Shown piece by piece: positions 30,001 through 35,959 of a stretch of DNA of 64,000 bases. Position 1 is the stretch's first letter. Each line of letters begins with the position of its first letter. Position numbers and translations under genes: made by a program. The notes under the pieces are model-generated. The model searched no databases. It was given only the letters and a program-made list of their open reading frames with translations, and was not told the DNA's origin. This DNA is from Rhizobium sp. WYCCWR10014 (GTDB taxonomy: Bacteria > Pseudomonadota > Alphaproteobacteria > Rhizobiales > Rhizobiaceae), in assembly GCF_001657485.1 (NCBI RefSeq), contig NZ_LXFU01000024.1:310001-374000 (forward strand), given 5' to 3'.

Positions 30001-31082
30001 ATCTCTCCAATCGCATTCGCGGCGGGCTCACCGCCTCGCTGTCGGAAGTCGAGCGCATGCTCGGCGAAGCCGGCCGCGCCTCCGACGGTGCCGCCCAGAA
30101 CATGCGGGAAGCGCTGCGCGAGGCAATCGATGATGCCGTCGGCCGCTTCTCCGGCGCCACCGAGGATATCCGCCGCTCCGCCGCCGACATCCGCAGCGAG
30201 CTCGACGCCACCCGCGCCGAATTGAAGCGCGGCGCCTTCGATCTTCCCGAGGAAGCCAAGGAAAGCGCCTCGGCCATGCGCCGGGCCGTCGCCGAGCAGA
30301 TCAAGGCGCTACAGGATATCTCCCAGCTCGTCGGCCGCTCCAGCCAGCAGCTCGAGATCTCCGAGCCCGTTGCCCGCACGCTTGCCCAGGTGCAGCCGGC
30401 CCCGCGTCCCGCCCAGCCGGTCGCAGCCCAGCCGCCGCAGCCCGCAGCGCCGCCGCCGATCGAAGCGACAGGCCTGCGCGGAACGATCGCTCCGTCTGCG
30501 CCTGCTGCCCCCCAGCGCGCTGCGCCGCAGCCTGCCCCCGCTCGCCAGGAAACAGGCCGCCCGGAAACAGCTCGCCAAGAGCCGGCTCGTCCGGAAAGCG
30601 GCGGCTGGATCAGCGATCTCCTGCGTGGCGCATCGCGTGAGGAGGCCGCCGACGAGGCCGCCGCCGCCCGTGTTCCCGCCCGCCCGGCGGAAACTGCCGC
30701 ACCGGCCACGCGCAGCAACGACAGCCGCAATCCACGCCACGTCGTCGAATCGCTGAATTCGCTTTCGGTCGATATCGCCCGCGCCATCGACCACGACGCT
30801 TCGGTCGATCTCTGGCGCCGTTATCAGCGCGGCGAGCGCGACGTCTTCACCCGTCGCCTCTACACGCTGAAGGGCCAGCAGACCTTCGACGAGATCAAGC
30901 GCAAATATGACCGCGAACCGGAGTTCCGCACCGCCGTCGACCGCTACATTGGTGATTTCGAAAAGCTGCTCGCCGACGTCGCCCGCACCGATCCGAACCG
31001 GACGGTGACGCAGTCCTACCTCACCTCGGATACGGGCAAGGTCTACACCATGCTCGCCCACGCCGCAGGCAGGCTCGGCTGA
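24090..31082 (+). CDS. gpr: Giant coiled-coil membrane protein, Growth Pole Ring (GPR) type
   Basis: A 2330-residue protein corresponding in size, order and composition to Agrobacterium GPR, which forms a ring at the growing pole and is needed for polar growth and rod shape. Residues 1-105 are polar and cytoplasmic; two membrane segments lie at about 111-133 and 144-171. A huge apolipoprotein-like helical region follows to about 2090, including eleven consecutive 44-residue repeats at residues 691-1174 (typical core SGTHDRLSETLDEKAMALAI). Then comes a Pro/Ala/Gln-rich linker (~2100-2205) and a conserved C-terminal domain (SVDLWRRYQRGERDVFTRRLY...YLTSDTGKVYTMLAHA). The ATG at 24090 (MANNKYNESIED) is preferred over 23976. 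A CtrA box lies upstream. Confidence 0.9.
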   Translation: MANNKYNESIEDKAFKALDEALQIDFSKDNVPSRRGDAPQAPEANVSDPVNARNQQAQEEAQRRSRRGAAGEQTSRGPAFAPANDASRNTPASILKSFDGASSRSAVRTATLFSVLWVMAGLGLMSLLYAPQIWQIRSLADLVALPGVIAGLVGIIIPVMMFYAFAIMISRAQDMRNAARSMAEVALRLAEPETIASERIMTVGQAVRREVSAMNEGIERTIARASELETLVHSEVNALERSYADNELRVRGLVHELGSEREAIVNHADRIRTSIGSVHDQLKEELSLATEEIAVRLATSGEAFASLIDTRAATILEKSDSALQSMGSLLAAKTDTLLQTLNASGFALATEFDNRLEALSVNLNDHGERLLSQFETRASTMDSSTEKLNAALNERTHQLNEILIARTREINESLTSGERTIGGTLDDVLSKLNSALDEKGASFRQSLQTTADDAVMDLDVRSGFFEERLQTTVAQLSTAFDERVSEFTSAFDKRTGSLDTKLMESLARINETLTGGSDSIDGILSSGIDRLGSSMTDQSLALATALATGHEVLESTLGSRADEITTALTSRTGELTSALQSATSEIALTLATGTSELQNNLQTRSAEFRDTLRTTTTDLTTAVAAGTEQVTSAFGGRAEELSGVLTARAAEISEALGTAHGRIDSVMAERGGALLEALTSHHGRFEEALTTRSDAIINAVSGTHDRLAETLDEKAMALAISLNESQARIEDTLETRSEAFLNAVSGTHDRLSETLDSKATALTTSLDERHARIEDALGTRAEALLNTVAGTRDRLAETLDEKAMALAISLNESQARIEDTLETRSAALLNAVSGTHDRLSETLDGKAAAFATSLSEGQARIENTLETRSAALLNAVSGTHDRLSETLDEKAMALAISLNETQTRIEDTLETRSAALLNAVSGTHDRLSETLDEKAMTLAISLNESQSRIEDTLEARSEAFLKAVSGTHDRLSETLDEKATAIAASLNEGQSRLQDTLESRSESFLNAVSATHDRLSETLDDRAMALAISLNESQSRLEETLTSGADAITSAVSGTHDGLNGVLDQKAATLAASLSEGQARLEEALGHRTAAIIGAVTATHDRLTDTLDEKTMALAISLDDNQSRFDSVLEARSNAIMEAVSGAEARVAGAFSDKTDAIRTAYTDNQQRLENALSEHSAALSGVLDAGGNRFEDLVGGLTGRIEGRLTDAHTRLGGLADEAAARIEGGLASAHERIRTTLEDRANAIDLSLNQAHALISDTLAEQATSIGTSVATSVGMLELSLEHREAAIRQAIDAGAQTLEDRMHAGAGQIAGRFQEAANAISSSTQDFSANLDRSVESLTGRFEETGSRVEAGLAAIETRIRDGVGGVAERVEAASGQLSGVLADGVSRIGALSDDATHRISATLEGSAANLTQAIDSRTANLAETLDSRATSLTGAIDGRTASLGETLDRGSERIEERLSTMDRALTVGLDAVNRTIEGKAAGLASTLRSAVADAAQGMEGEATRTTELLGKTGQQFAEDLNSKSDEFTRTMDERSSQIVTRVAEAQNRLASQAAAVAQTFSEAGNAIVNKVAEAETIVGTQVNAISKALSDAGQSLETRGNAIRSTLSGAGSEISATMADVDRALEARSSAIRSNLEERAREIDTTFSEIDRALEARGNSIRSTLEERTRDLNLMLSGRSVELTRILDETARPIIDRYTDAGEQAAARITAAANLSADRLRAENEALASAVAARTENVANAVSAIENSLVGNVNGLVERMSESSAAMAMMMNRAAEQLASVDGRLGDTTTRFADSATKAAEMVSASTRLLEGKVDRLSDISGQTLAQVGGIIGRFDEHSKVLTQASQLLGAAQSNLASTLEERESALQTLSVGLVSRSAEIEKTMQGLGSMIETVFERAEQRSNQVTGNLRQGVQSSFADIGRILTETEKRAQEAAETMREAITRAGDEANTTIDGTFANVERRSGDLSNRIRGGLTASLSEVERMLGEAGRASDGAAQNMREALREAIDDAVGRFSGATEDIRRSAADIRSELDATRAELKRGAFDLPEEAKESASAMRRAVAEQIKALQDISQLVGRSSQQLEISEPVARTLAQVQPAPRPAQPVAAQPPQPAAPPPIEATGLRGTIAPSAPAAPQRAAPQPAPARQETGRPETARQEPARPESGGWISDLLRGASREEAADEAAAARVPARPAETAAPATRSNDSRNPRHVVESLNSLSVDIARAIDHDASVDLWRRYQRGERDVFTRRLYTLKGQQTFDEIKRKYDREPEFRTAVDRYIGDFEKLLADVARTDPNRTVTQSYLTSDTGKVYTMLAHAAGRLG
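26160..27611 (+). repeat. Eleven tandem 132-base repeats inside the GPR-type gene
   Basis: Eleven in-frame units of exactly 132 bases (44 residues, i.e. four 11-residue helical periods) run without gap. Units 1-8 are closest to each other (xRSxAxLNAVSGTHDRL then SETLDEKAMALAISLNESQ), while units 9-11 have drifted. Period and phase are constant throughout. Confidence 0.9.
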
Positions 31083-31105
31083 GCCTGACTGGTGCCCACA
31101 ATTGG

Positions 31106-31136
31106 AAAGCCGCTTGACCACATGTCGGGCGGCTTT
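31106..31136 (+). terminator. Probable terminator after the GPR-type gene
   Basis: AAAGCCGC (31106-31113) and GCGGCTTT (31129-31136) pair around 15 bases, followed by CGCTCTTTG. The T-run is short, so efficiency is doubtful. Confidence 0.5.
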
Positions 31137-31195
31137 CGCTCTTTGAAGCGCGAGTGTTGTCCATTCGCCATCCAGCCGCGGAAACCTCGCCCGAA

Positions 31196-31756
31196 ATGAC
31201 CAAGGCCCTTCTGATCATCGACGTCCAGAATGCCATCCTCTCCGGCAAAGCCTCGCCGGAGCGGCAACCTGATATTGATGCCGCACTCGACGAGACCGTC
31301 GCACGGCTGGCCGTGCTGAAGGAAAAAGCTCGGCAGGCGGGCGCGATGATCGTGCTCGTTCAACATGACGGCGACAGCGGCCACCGATTGGCCGTCGACA
31401 CGGCGGGGTGGGCGCTACGCGACGAGATCGCGCCGAGGCAGGCCGAGGTCGTGGTGCGCAAGAAAAGCGCCGACTCCTTCTTCGAGACCGATCTTGCAGA
31501 GCGCCTGAGCGAACGAACGGTCACTCACCTCGTCGTCGGTGGATGCATGTCCCAATTCTGTGTCGACACGACAGTCAGGCGAGCCGTGTCGCTCGGATAT
31601 GATGTGACGTTGATTGCCGATGGTCACACGACCGGCGACACGGCGACCTTCACCTTCTCCGAGATTATTGCCCATCATAATGAAACACTCGATGGTTTCG
31701 ATGCGGGCAAGGCGACGGTAGAAATCCGCCCCGCCGCCGAGATCGACTTTTCATAA
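31196..31756 (+). CDS. Isochorismatase-like cysteine hydrolase
   Basis: A 186-residue member of the isochorismatase/nicotinamidase superfamily. The probable catalytic triad is Asp in LLIIDVQNAIL (about residue 9), Lys in VVVRKKSADSFF and Cys in GGCMSQFCVDTTVRRA, preceded by the usual cis-peptide VVGG. Members hydrolyse amides or ethers of small molecules (isochorismate, nicotinamide, N-carbamoyl compounds); the substrate here is unknown. The ATG at 31196 begins the first strand; an upstream in-frame start at 31154 adds an unlikely 14 residues. It is convergent with the GlyRS-like gene, with a GC-rich hairpin between them. Confidence 0.88.
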   Translation: MTKALLIIDVQNAILSGKASPERQPDIDAALDETVARLAVLKEKARQAGAMIVLVQHDGDSGHRLAVDTAGWALRDEIAPRQAEVVVRKKSADSFFETDLAERLSERTVTHLVVGGCMSQFCVDTTVRRAVSLGYDVTLIADGHTTGDTATFTFSEIIAHHNETLDGFDAGKATVEIRPAAEIDFS

Positions 31757-31775
31757 ATTTTCGGACTGCAGGAAG

Positions 31776-31800
31776 ACCGGGACCGCTTGGCAGTCCCGGT
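31776..31800. terminator. Hairpin between convergent genes
   Basis: ACCGGGAC (31776-31783) and GTCCCGGT (31793-31800) are perfect arms around 9 bases. No T-run on either side, so it could be a Rho-assisted or structural 3' end for both genes. Confidence 0.4.
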
Positions 31801-31810
31801 TCCCGATATC

Positions 31811-32560
31811 TCATCGATCGGCGGCTACGCTCCAGTTATAAATGCACCGATCGAGGCCGATGGCGATCTCAAGCACCAGCACGTCGTGGTCGACCGCCGC
31901 TCCCTTCTTCGGCTGCGACCGGTAGCGCTGCGGAAAGTCCGTGCGTCGCGAGATCGAGCAGACCTCCATCCATTTGTCGCCATTGTCGACCTCGATATCG
32001 ACAGTCACTTCGGAATAGGCCGGCAGCCGGTCGGAGGGGACGATCCGCGTTGGCAGATGGATCAGCGATGCGATCATGCGGCGGACCGGCTCGAGGCAGG
32101 CGGCGTGATAGTCGTTGCCGCTATCGGCCGTGAAGGCGCATTGGAATTCGAGCTGCCAGAATTCCTTCAGCCGCATGTGTTTGCTCGGCTGCTCCTGCTC
32201 GCGACGATAGGATCTCCCGGCCTGCCAGACGCAGAGCGGCAACCGTGTCTTCGAGTGATTGCCGAGAATATGCTGCATGTAGATGTAGGTCGACGGCGTG
32301 GTCTCCGGTCTCAGCACCAGCGCGGTATCGCTGGCGGAGAGCTGTTCCTGATCCCAGATATCGGCGTTCGAATAGGCGCTTGAAACCAGCGACCGCGGCA
32401 TCAGCGCCGGCGCCTCGACCCTCCTGACATCCCAGGCTGGATTGACGGATCTGAGAAAACTGCGGACCTCTTGCGAGAAGAAGCCGATCATATGATCGCG
32501 CAGATGGATCTCGCGCTCCTCCCAATGGACGAGCGAATTGACATGATAAATATTGAGCAC
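31811..32560 (-). CDS. Stand-alone class II aminoacyl-tRNA synthetase core, GlyRS-like
   Basis: A protein of about 249 residues resembling only the catalytic core of glycyl-tRNA synthetase. Seen: RPETTPSTYIYMQ (cf. GlyRS RPETAQG), a motif-2 region CVWQAGRSYRREQEQPSKHM then RLKEFWQLEFQ, VCSISRRTDF (cf. the GlyRS IANRTDxDL segment), and a motif-3-like EIAIGLDRCIYNW. No anticodon-binding domain is present, so canonical tRNA charging is doubtful; related lone cores activate amino acids for other acceptors. The GTG at 32560 has GGGAG 9 bases before it; a GTG at 32647 without Shine-Dalgarno is the alternative. Upstream lies a leader ORF with stable hairpins. Confidence 0.75.
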   Translation of the reverse strand: MLNIYHVNSLVHWEEREIHLRDHMIGFFSQEVRSFLRSVNPAWDVRRVEAPALMPRSLVSSAYSNADIWDQEQLSASDTALVLRPETTPSTYIYMQHILGNHSKTRLPLCVWQAGRSYRREQEQPSKHMRLKEFWQLEFQCAFTADSGNDYHAACLEPVRRMIASLIHLPTRIVPSDRLPAYSEVTVDIEVDNGDKWMEVCSISRRTDFPQRYRSQPKKGAAVDHDVLVLEIAIGLDRCIYNWSVAADR

Positions 32561-32623
32561 GGTGCCTGTCTCCCTGGCAACCTTGATTGACGTGGTGAGG
32601 GGCTTTACGTCCAGCAGTGCGCC

Positions 32624-32638
32624 GGGCGCCTGGCGCCC
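32624..32638 (-). promoter_or_regulatory. GC-rich hairpin between leader ORF and GlyRS-like gene
   Basis: GGGCGCC and GGCGCCC pair perfectly around a single base, right after the stop codon of the leader ORF and 64 bases before the preferred GTG start. A second stem lies within the leader ORF (32686-32698 with 32701-32712). The arrangement resembles an attenuator, without an obvious T-run. Confidence 0.45.
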
Positions 32639-32643
32639 TGACG

Positions 32644-32745
32644 TCACAGCAGGACGCGTAGACCTCGCCCGCCAAGAGCGCGCACGATCGCGACCTGCAG
32701 GCAGGTGCGATCATGATGAGAGAAAGGCGCGCGCTTCATGCTCAT
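32644..32745 (-). CDS. Possible 33-residue leader peptide
   Basis: A short ORF starting MSMKRAPFSHHDRTCLQVAI and ending in RVLL, with its TGA six bases before the GGGCGCC stem. It has no good Shine-Dalgarno. The codon content shows two adjacent His but no run of a single amino acid, so the sensed signal, if any, is unclear. A second in-frame ATG is two codons downstream. Confidence 0.35.
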   Translation of the reverse strand: MSMKRAPFSHHDRTCLQVAIVRALGGRGLRVLL

Positions 32746-32930
32746 GGCGCGTTTTTTACGTGCAGTGCGCATCATTGTCAAAACCGACGAGGGTGAGACA
32801 AAAGGAATCAGCTGTGGATGACCCTTTTTTATTGCCCCCTGTCCTTCATTCCGTCACAAACTTTTCTGATCCGCTCACATTCAAACAAACGGCTCACTCC
32901 ACCATCCAAACGACAGAGACAGCAACATTG

Positions 32931-33806
32931 ATGACCAAGACGACATCCCGGCTCCTTGCCACCGCGCTCTCTTCCTTTTTTCTGATGGGCGCTTTCACTC
33001 AGGTTCAGGCAGGCCAGGCAAGCTTCGTCGTGGATGTGCAGTCCGGCCAGGTCCTCGAAGGTTCCAACCAGGACGATCTGAACTATCCGGCGTCGCTGAC
33101 CAAGATGATGACGCTCTATCTCGCCTTCGAAGCCTTGCATGACGGACGCCTCAACTGGGACCAGAAGCTCACCATGTCGGAAAATGCCGAGAGCAAGGAG
33201 CCCTTCAAGCTCGCTGTCGGGGCCGGCCGCAAGGTGACGCTGCGCGAAGCGGTCGAAGGGATTGTCGTGTTGTCCGCCAACGATGCAGCCGTGGCGATCG
33301 CCGAGCAGCTTGGCGGCTCCGAACAGGTTTTCGCCAAGGCAATGACCGACAAGGCACGTCAGCTCGGCATGAAGGATACGGTCTTCAAGAATCCGTCGGG
33401 CCTTCCCGATCCTGAGCAGGTCACCACGGCGCGGGACATGGCGACACTCGGCGTTTCGCTGATGCGCGACTTTCCCGAAGAGTTCAAGCTCTTCTCCATG
33501 CGCGGCTTCCAGTTCCGCGGCATGAAGCTGCGCGGCCACAACAACCTCATGTATCGCTACGACGGCGTCGACGGCATCAAGACCGGCTACACCGACGCAT
33601 CGGGCTACAATGTCGTGACGTCGGCGCTGAAGGATGGCCGCCGCGTCGTCGGCGTCGTTATGGGCGAAAAGACCGCGAGCATACGCGACGACAAGATGGC
33701 AAGCCTGCTGGACAGCACTCTGCAGTCGTCATCGACCGCCACAGCTTCCACGACACCGGGCAGCCAGCCTGGCGCGACGATGACGGATTCGCAGCCGACC
33801 AAATAG
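32931..33806 (+). CDS. D-alanyl-D-alanine carboxypeptidase (S11 family)
   Basis: A 291-residue low-molecular-weight penicillin-binding protein that trims the terminal D-Ala from peptidoglycan stem peptides in the periplasm. A signal peptide covers about residues 1-27 (ending TQVQA). The active-site motifs are S55-L-T-K58, S115-A-N117 and K217-T-G, all intact. It lacks the C-terminal beta domain and membrane-anchoring helix of PBP5, ending instead in a low-complexity Ser/Thr tail. The ATG at 32931 begins the signal peptide; the long upstream open frame overlaps the divergent gene and is not coding. It may act in the same murein-remodelling context as the polar-growth gene and dipeptide epimerase nearby. 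Confidence 0.92.
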   Translation: MTKTTSRLLATALSSFFLMGAFTQVQAGQASFVVDVQSGQVLEGSNQDDLNYPASLTKMMTLYLAFEALHDGRLNWDQKLTMSENAESKEPFKLAVGAGRKVTLREAVEGIVVLSANDAAVAIAEQLGGSEQVFAKAMTDKARQLGMKDTVFKNPSGLPDPEQVTTARDMATLGVSLMRDFPEEFKLFSMRGFQFRGMKLRGHNNLMYRYDGVDGIKTGYTDASGYNVVTSALKDGRRVVGVVMGEKTASIRDDKMASLLDSTLQSSSTATASTTPGSQPGATMTDSQPTK

Positions 33807-33874
33807 GCCCGATGAGCGGAGACCTGCCGAAAGGTTTTCGCTAGCGCATCGGCCCGATGCGAGGATTGAAAGAG

Positions 33875-33918
33875 TTAGAGCGACCTTTATGCGTCCGAAA
33901 GGACGCACGGCGCTCTAA
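33875..33918. repeat. Palindromic intergenic hairpin
   Basis: Outer arms TTAGAGCG (33875-33882) / CGCTCTAA (33911-33918) and inner arms TGCGTCC (33890-33896) / GGACGCA (33901-33907) make a two-part cruciform-like stem just after the stop of the GGDEF gene. Related in its outer arms to the repeat ending at 16440 and more loosely to 41755-41800. Confidence 0.75.
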
Positions 33919-33922
33919 CGGG

Positions 33923-35176
33923 TTAACTGAAAGCCACTTCCAGGTGCTGCCGGTCTTGCGCGATCACCTTGCAATTCGTTTCGAACCCTTCGCCTTTGAT
34001 GGCCAGGATGAATTCCGAGGGAATACCTGATGTATTGGAGACTGAAATACCGGCGCTCTCCGAGCCTATGGATTTGACGGTGCAGTCGATGGTCGAGCGT
34101 CGATCGTTGAACAGGATCGAACCCGCCTTCAGCACCCGCCGTCGAGCCCCAATGGCGTGATCGGCGTGGATGGAACTCCACGACACACAACGATTCCGTC
34201 CGCCATGCTTGGCCTGATACATCGCCGCATCCGCCTGAGCCAGCAGGGTCTCGATCTCTTTGGTGACGATCGAGAGTGCCGAAGTTCCGAAGCTGGCTGT
34301 GACGGTCAGGGCGCCATGATCACCGCGTATGATCTGAGAGGCGACGGCGGCTCTGAGTTTCTCGGCAACGGCAATGGCACCGTCCCGATCGACATGCGGC
34401 AGGATGACGGCAAATTCCTCGCCGCCAAGACGGCCGAACAGATCACCGGCTCGAAGGGTCGCCTTGCAGGTCGATGCCACCACCTTGAGGACCTCGTCTC
34501 CGGCGGCATGTCCATGCGTATCGTTCACCTTCTTGAAATGATCGATATCGAAGACGATACATGAGAGGTCGTGCTTGTGCCGCAAAGCGAGCGAAATGAG
34601 CTGATCTGCCTCCTGCTTGAAGGCACGGCGCGTCATCGCCTCTGTGAGGCTGTCGATCGCGGCCGACTGCATGAGCTCGATGCGGTCCATCGCCGCGCCC
34701 GCCAGTTCCTCGAGAATGCCGAGATCTCTGTTGCCGAACGATCGTGGTCTGCGGTCGATCGCGCATACCGTTCCGATCATGTGCCCGGCTTTGGTTTTCA
34801 ACGGCACACCGGCATAAAAACGAATATGGTCCTCGCCCGTCACCGAAGGATGCTGTGAAAACCGCGAGTCCTTGGAAGCGTCCTGCACGACAACAGGCCT
34901 TTCACAGTCCACGACATAGCGGCAGAACGTGTCTTCGCGCGACACCTCGTCGGCCGAAAGGCCGGAGCAAGCCTTGTACCATTGCCGATGCGCATCGATC
35001 AGCGACACGATGCCGATGTCGATGGAAAAGATCTCCTTTATCAGTCGTACGATCCGCTCGAAGCCCTCATCCCTCGGCGTGTCGAGGATATCGAGCTGCT
35101 GCAACACAGCCAGGCGATCATTTTCGCGCTGGATCGCCTCCGATGACGATTTTCCGAATACTCGCGCAACCACCAT
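33923..35176 (-). CDS. GAF-GGDEF-PilZ diguanylate cyclase
   Basis: A 417-residue cytoplasmic c-di-GMP enzyme with sensing domains on both sides. A GAF domain spans about residues 20-165 (EDTFCRYVVD...HIRFYAGVPLKTKAGHMIGTVCAID). The GGDEF domain (about 170-330) has an intact active site G251-GEEF and the RxxD product-inhibition site (R242-AGD) exactly five residues before it, so it should make c-di-GMP under feedback control. The C-terminal ~80 residues (GARRRVLKAGSILFNDRRSTIDCTVKSIG) resemble a PilZ domain with an RxxxR-like start. The signal seen by GAF is unknown. It stands alone; a palindromic hairpin follows its stop. Confidence 0.9.
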   Translation of the reverse strand: MVVARVFGKSSSEAIQRENDRLAVLQQLDILDTPRDEGFERIVRLIKEIFSIDIGIVSLIDAHRQWYKACSGLSADEVSREDTFCRYVVDCERPVVVQDASKDSRFSQHPSVTGEDHIRFYAGVPLKTKAGHMIGTVCAIDRRPRSFGNRDLGILEELAGAAMDRIELMQSAAIDSLTEAMTRRAFKQEADQLISLALRHKHDLSCIVFDIDHFKKVNDTHGHAAGDEVLKVVASTCKATLRAGDLFGRLGGEEFAVILPHVDRDGAIAVAEKLRAAVASQIIRGDHGALTVTASFGTSALSIVTKEIETLLAQADAAMYQAKHGGRNRCVSWSSIHADHAIGARRRVLKAGSILFNDRRSTIDCTVKSIGSESAGISVSNTSGIPSEFILAIKGEGFETNCKVIAQDRQHLEVAFS

Positions 35177-35323
35177 GCAGCATTCCTCCTGAAAGGGACT
35201 ACATGATGCGTTCCATAAATTCGTGAAGAAATTGAATACGATGACGACCCCTATGCCATGGGATCAAATATTTCTCACAATTGACAACCCCCGATATTCA
35301 CGGGGCGGCCTCGAAATTCCAGT

Positions 35324-35935
35324 TCAAATTGAGCGCAGCGTCCAACTGACGATCTCGGAGGCGACCGTAGAGAAGGCGCGGTCGAGGCCTTTGACGAAGC
35401 CGTCATTGTCGCCGCCGGACGGCGCCATGGCGCGGAACACCTTCTGGGCGCGCACCGAGCCGTTGCGATCGTTGAGGATCTTGGCGGAAATTTCGACCAC
35501 CGCCTGGTTGCCGTTCGAAGCATCGATCTCGAAGGAGCGGATGTCGGTGACGATCTGGTAGTCGATCGCCAGCCCCTGCCCCGGCATGCCGACGCCGCCG
35601 AGCTTGCCCGAGTTCTCGAAGGCTTCCACCAGCTTCGACTGGACGATGCGCGGCAGCTTGTCGCCCCACTGCGCCTTTGAGAGATACTGGATTTCCGAAG
35701 GCGAAACACGGATGACGATCTGCTCGCTGTCGAGCGACCTTAGCGCCGTCGGGCTGGCGATCAGGATCTGGCGGGATTTGGCCGCAGGCCCGCTGCCATC
35801 GACAGCGGCGGGCAGGTCATAGGTGTCGTTCTTGGCCGCGGTGCCGCACCCCGAAAGGATCAGCGCCGTCAGCGGCAGCGCGATCACCGTTCCCCTGATC
35901 CGTGAACGGCGCGACAACAAATGCGATGCGACCAT
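35324..35935 (-). CDS. ABC-transport auxiliary lipoprotein of the Mla-type operon
   Basis: A 203-residue lipoprotein: signal peptide to residue ~29 with lipobox LILSGC, then a mature domain matching the ABC-type transport auxiliary component family (PqiC-like). Recognisable parts are ILIASPTALRSLDSEQIVIRVSPSEIQYLSKAQWGDKLPRIVQ, with the YxxxAxWxDxLPxLVQ pattern, and the strand of the final domain ending in SEIVSWTLRSI. It probably anchors or bridges the MCE complex at the outer membrane. It is the last gene of the mlaE-mlaF-mlaD-like operon, 24 bases after mlaD; no mlaC or mlaB gene is present in the cluster. Confidence 0.88.
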   Translation of the reverse strand: MVASHLLSRRSRIRGTVIALPLTALILSGCGTAAKNDTYDLPAAVDGSGPAAKSRQILIASPTALRSLDSEQIVIRVSPSEIQYLSKAQWGDKLPRIVQSKLVEAFENSGKLGGVGMPGQGLAIDYQIVTDIRSFEIDASNGNQAVVEISAKILNDRNGSVRAQKVFRAMAPSGGDNDGFVKGLDRAFSTVASEIVSWTLRSI

Positions 35936-35959
35936 ATTAGGCTACCCCTGACTTCCCAG

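Larger units (their letters stand above)
32561..32930. other. Leader and divergent promoter region
   Basis: 370 bases between the GlyRS-like gene (minus) and the carboxypeptidase gene (plus). The half next to the GlyRS-like gene holds a small ORF and two stable stems; the other half is more A+T-rich and presumably carries both promoters, though I cannot assign -35/-10 boxes with confidence. Confidence 0.6.

Noticed and set aside
29192..30787. Long minus-strand frames (up to 531 codons) opposite the GPR-type gene
   Set aside because: Low-complexity Ser/Ala/Arg sequence mirrored from the helical repeats; no start signal.
32727..32756. Plus-strand terminator (CGCGC / GCGCG followed by TTTTTT)
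   Set aside because: No plus-strand gene ends there; more likely incidental to the leader ORF on the other strand, where it overlaps the first codons.
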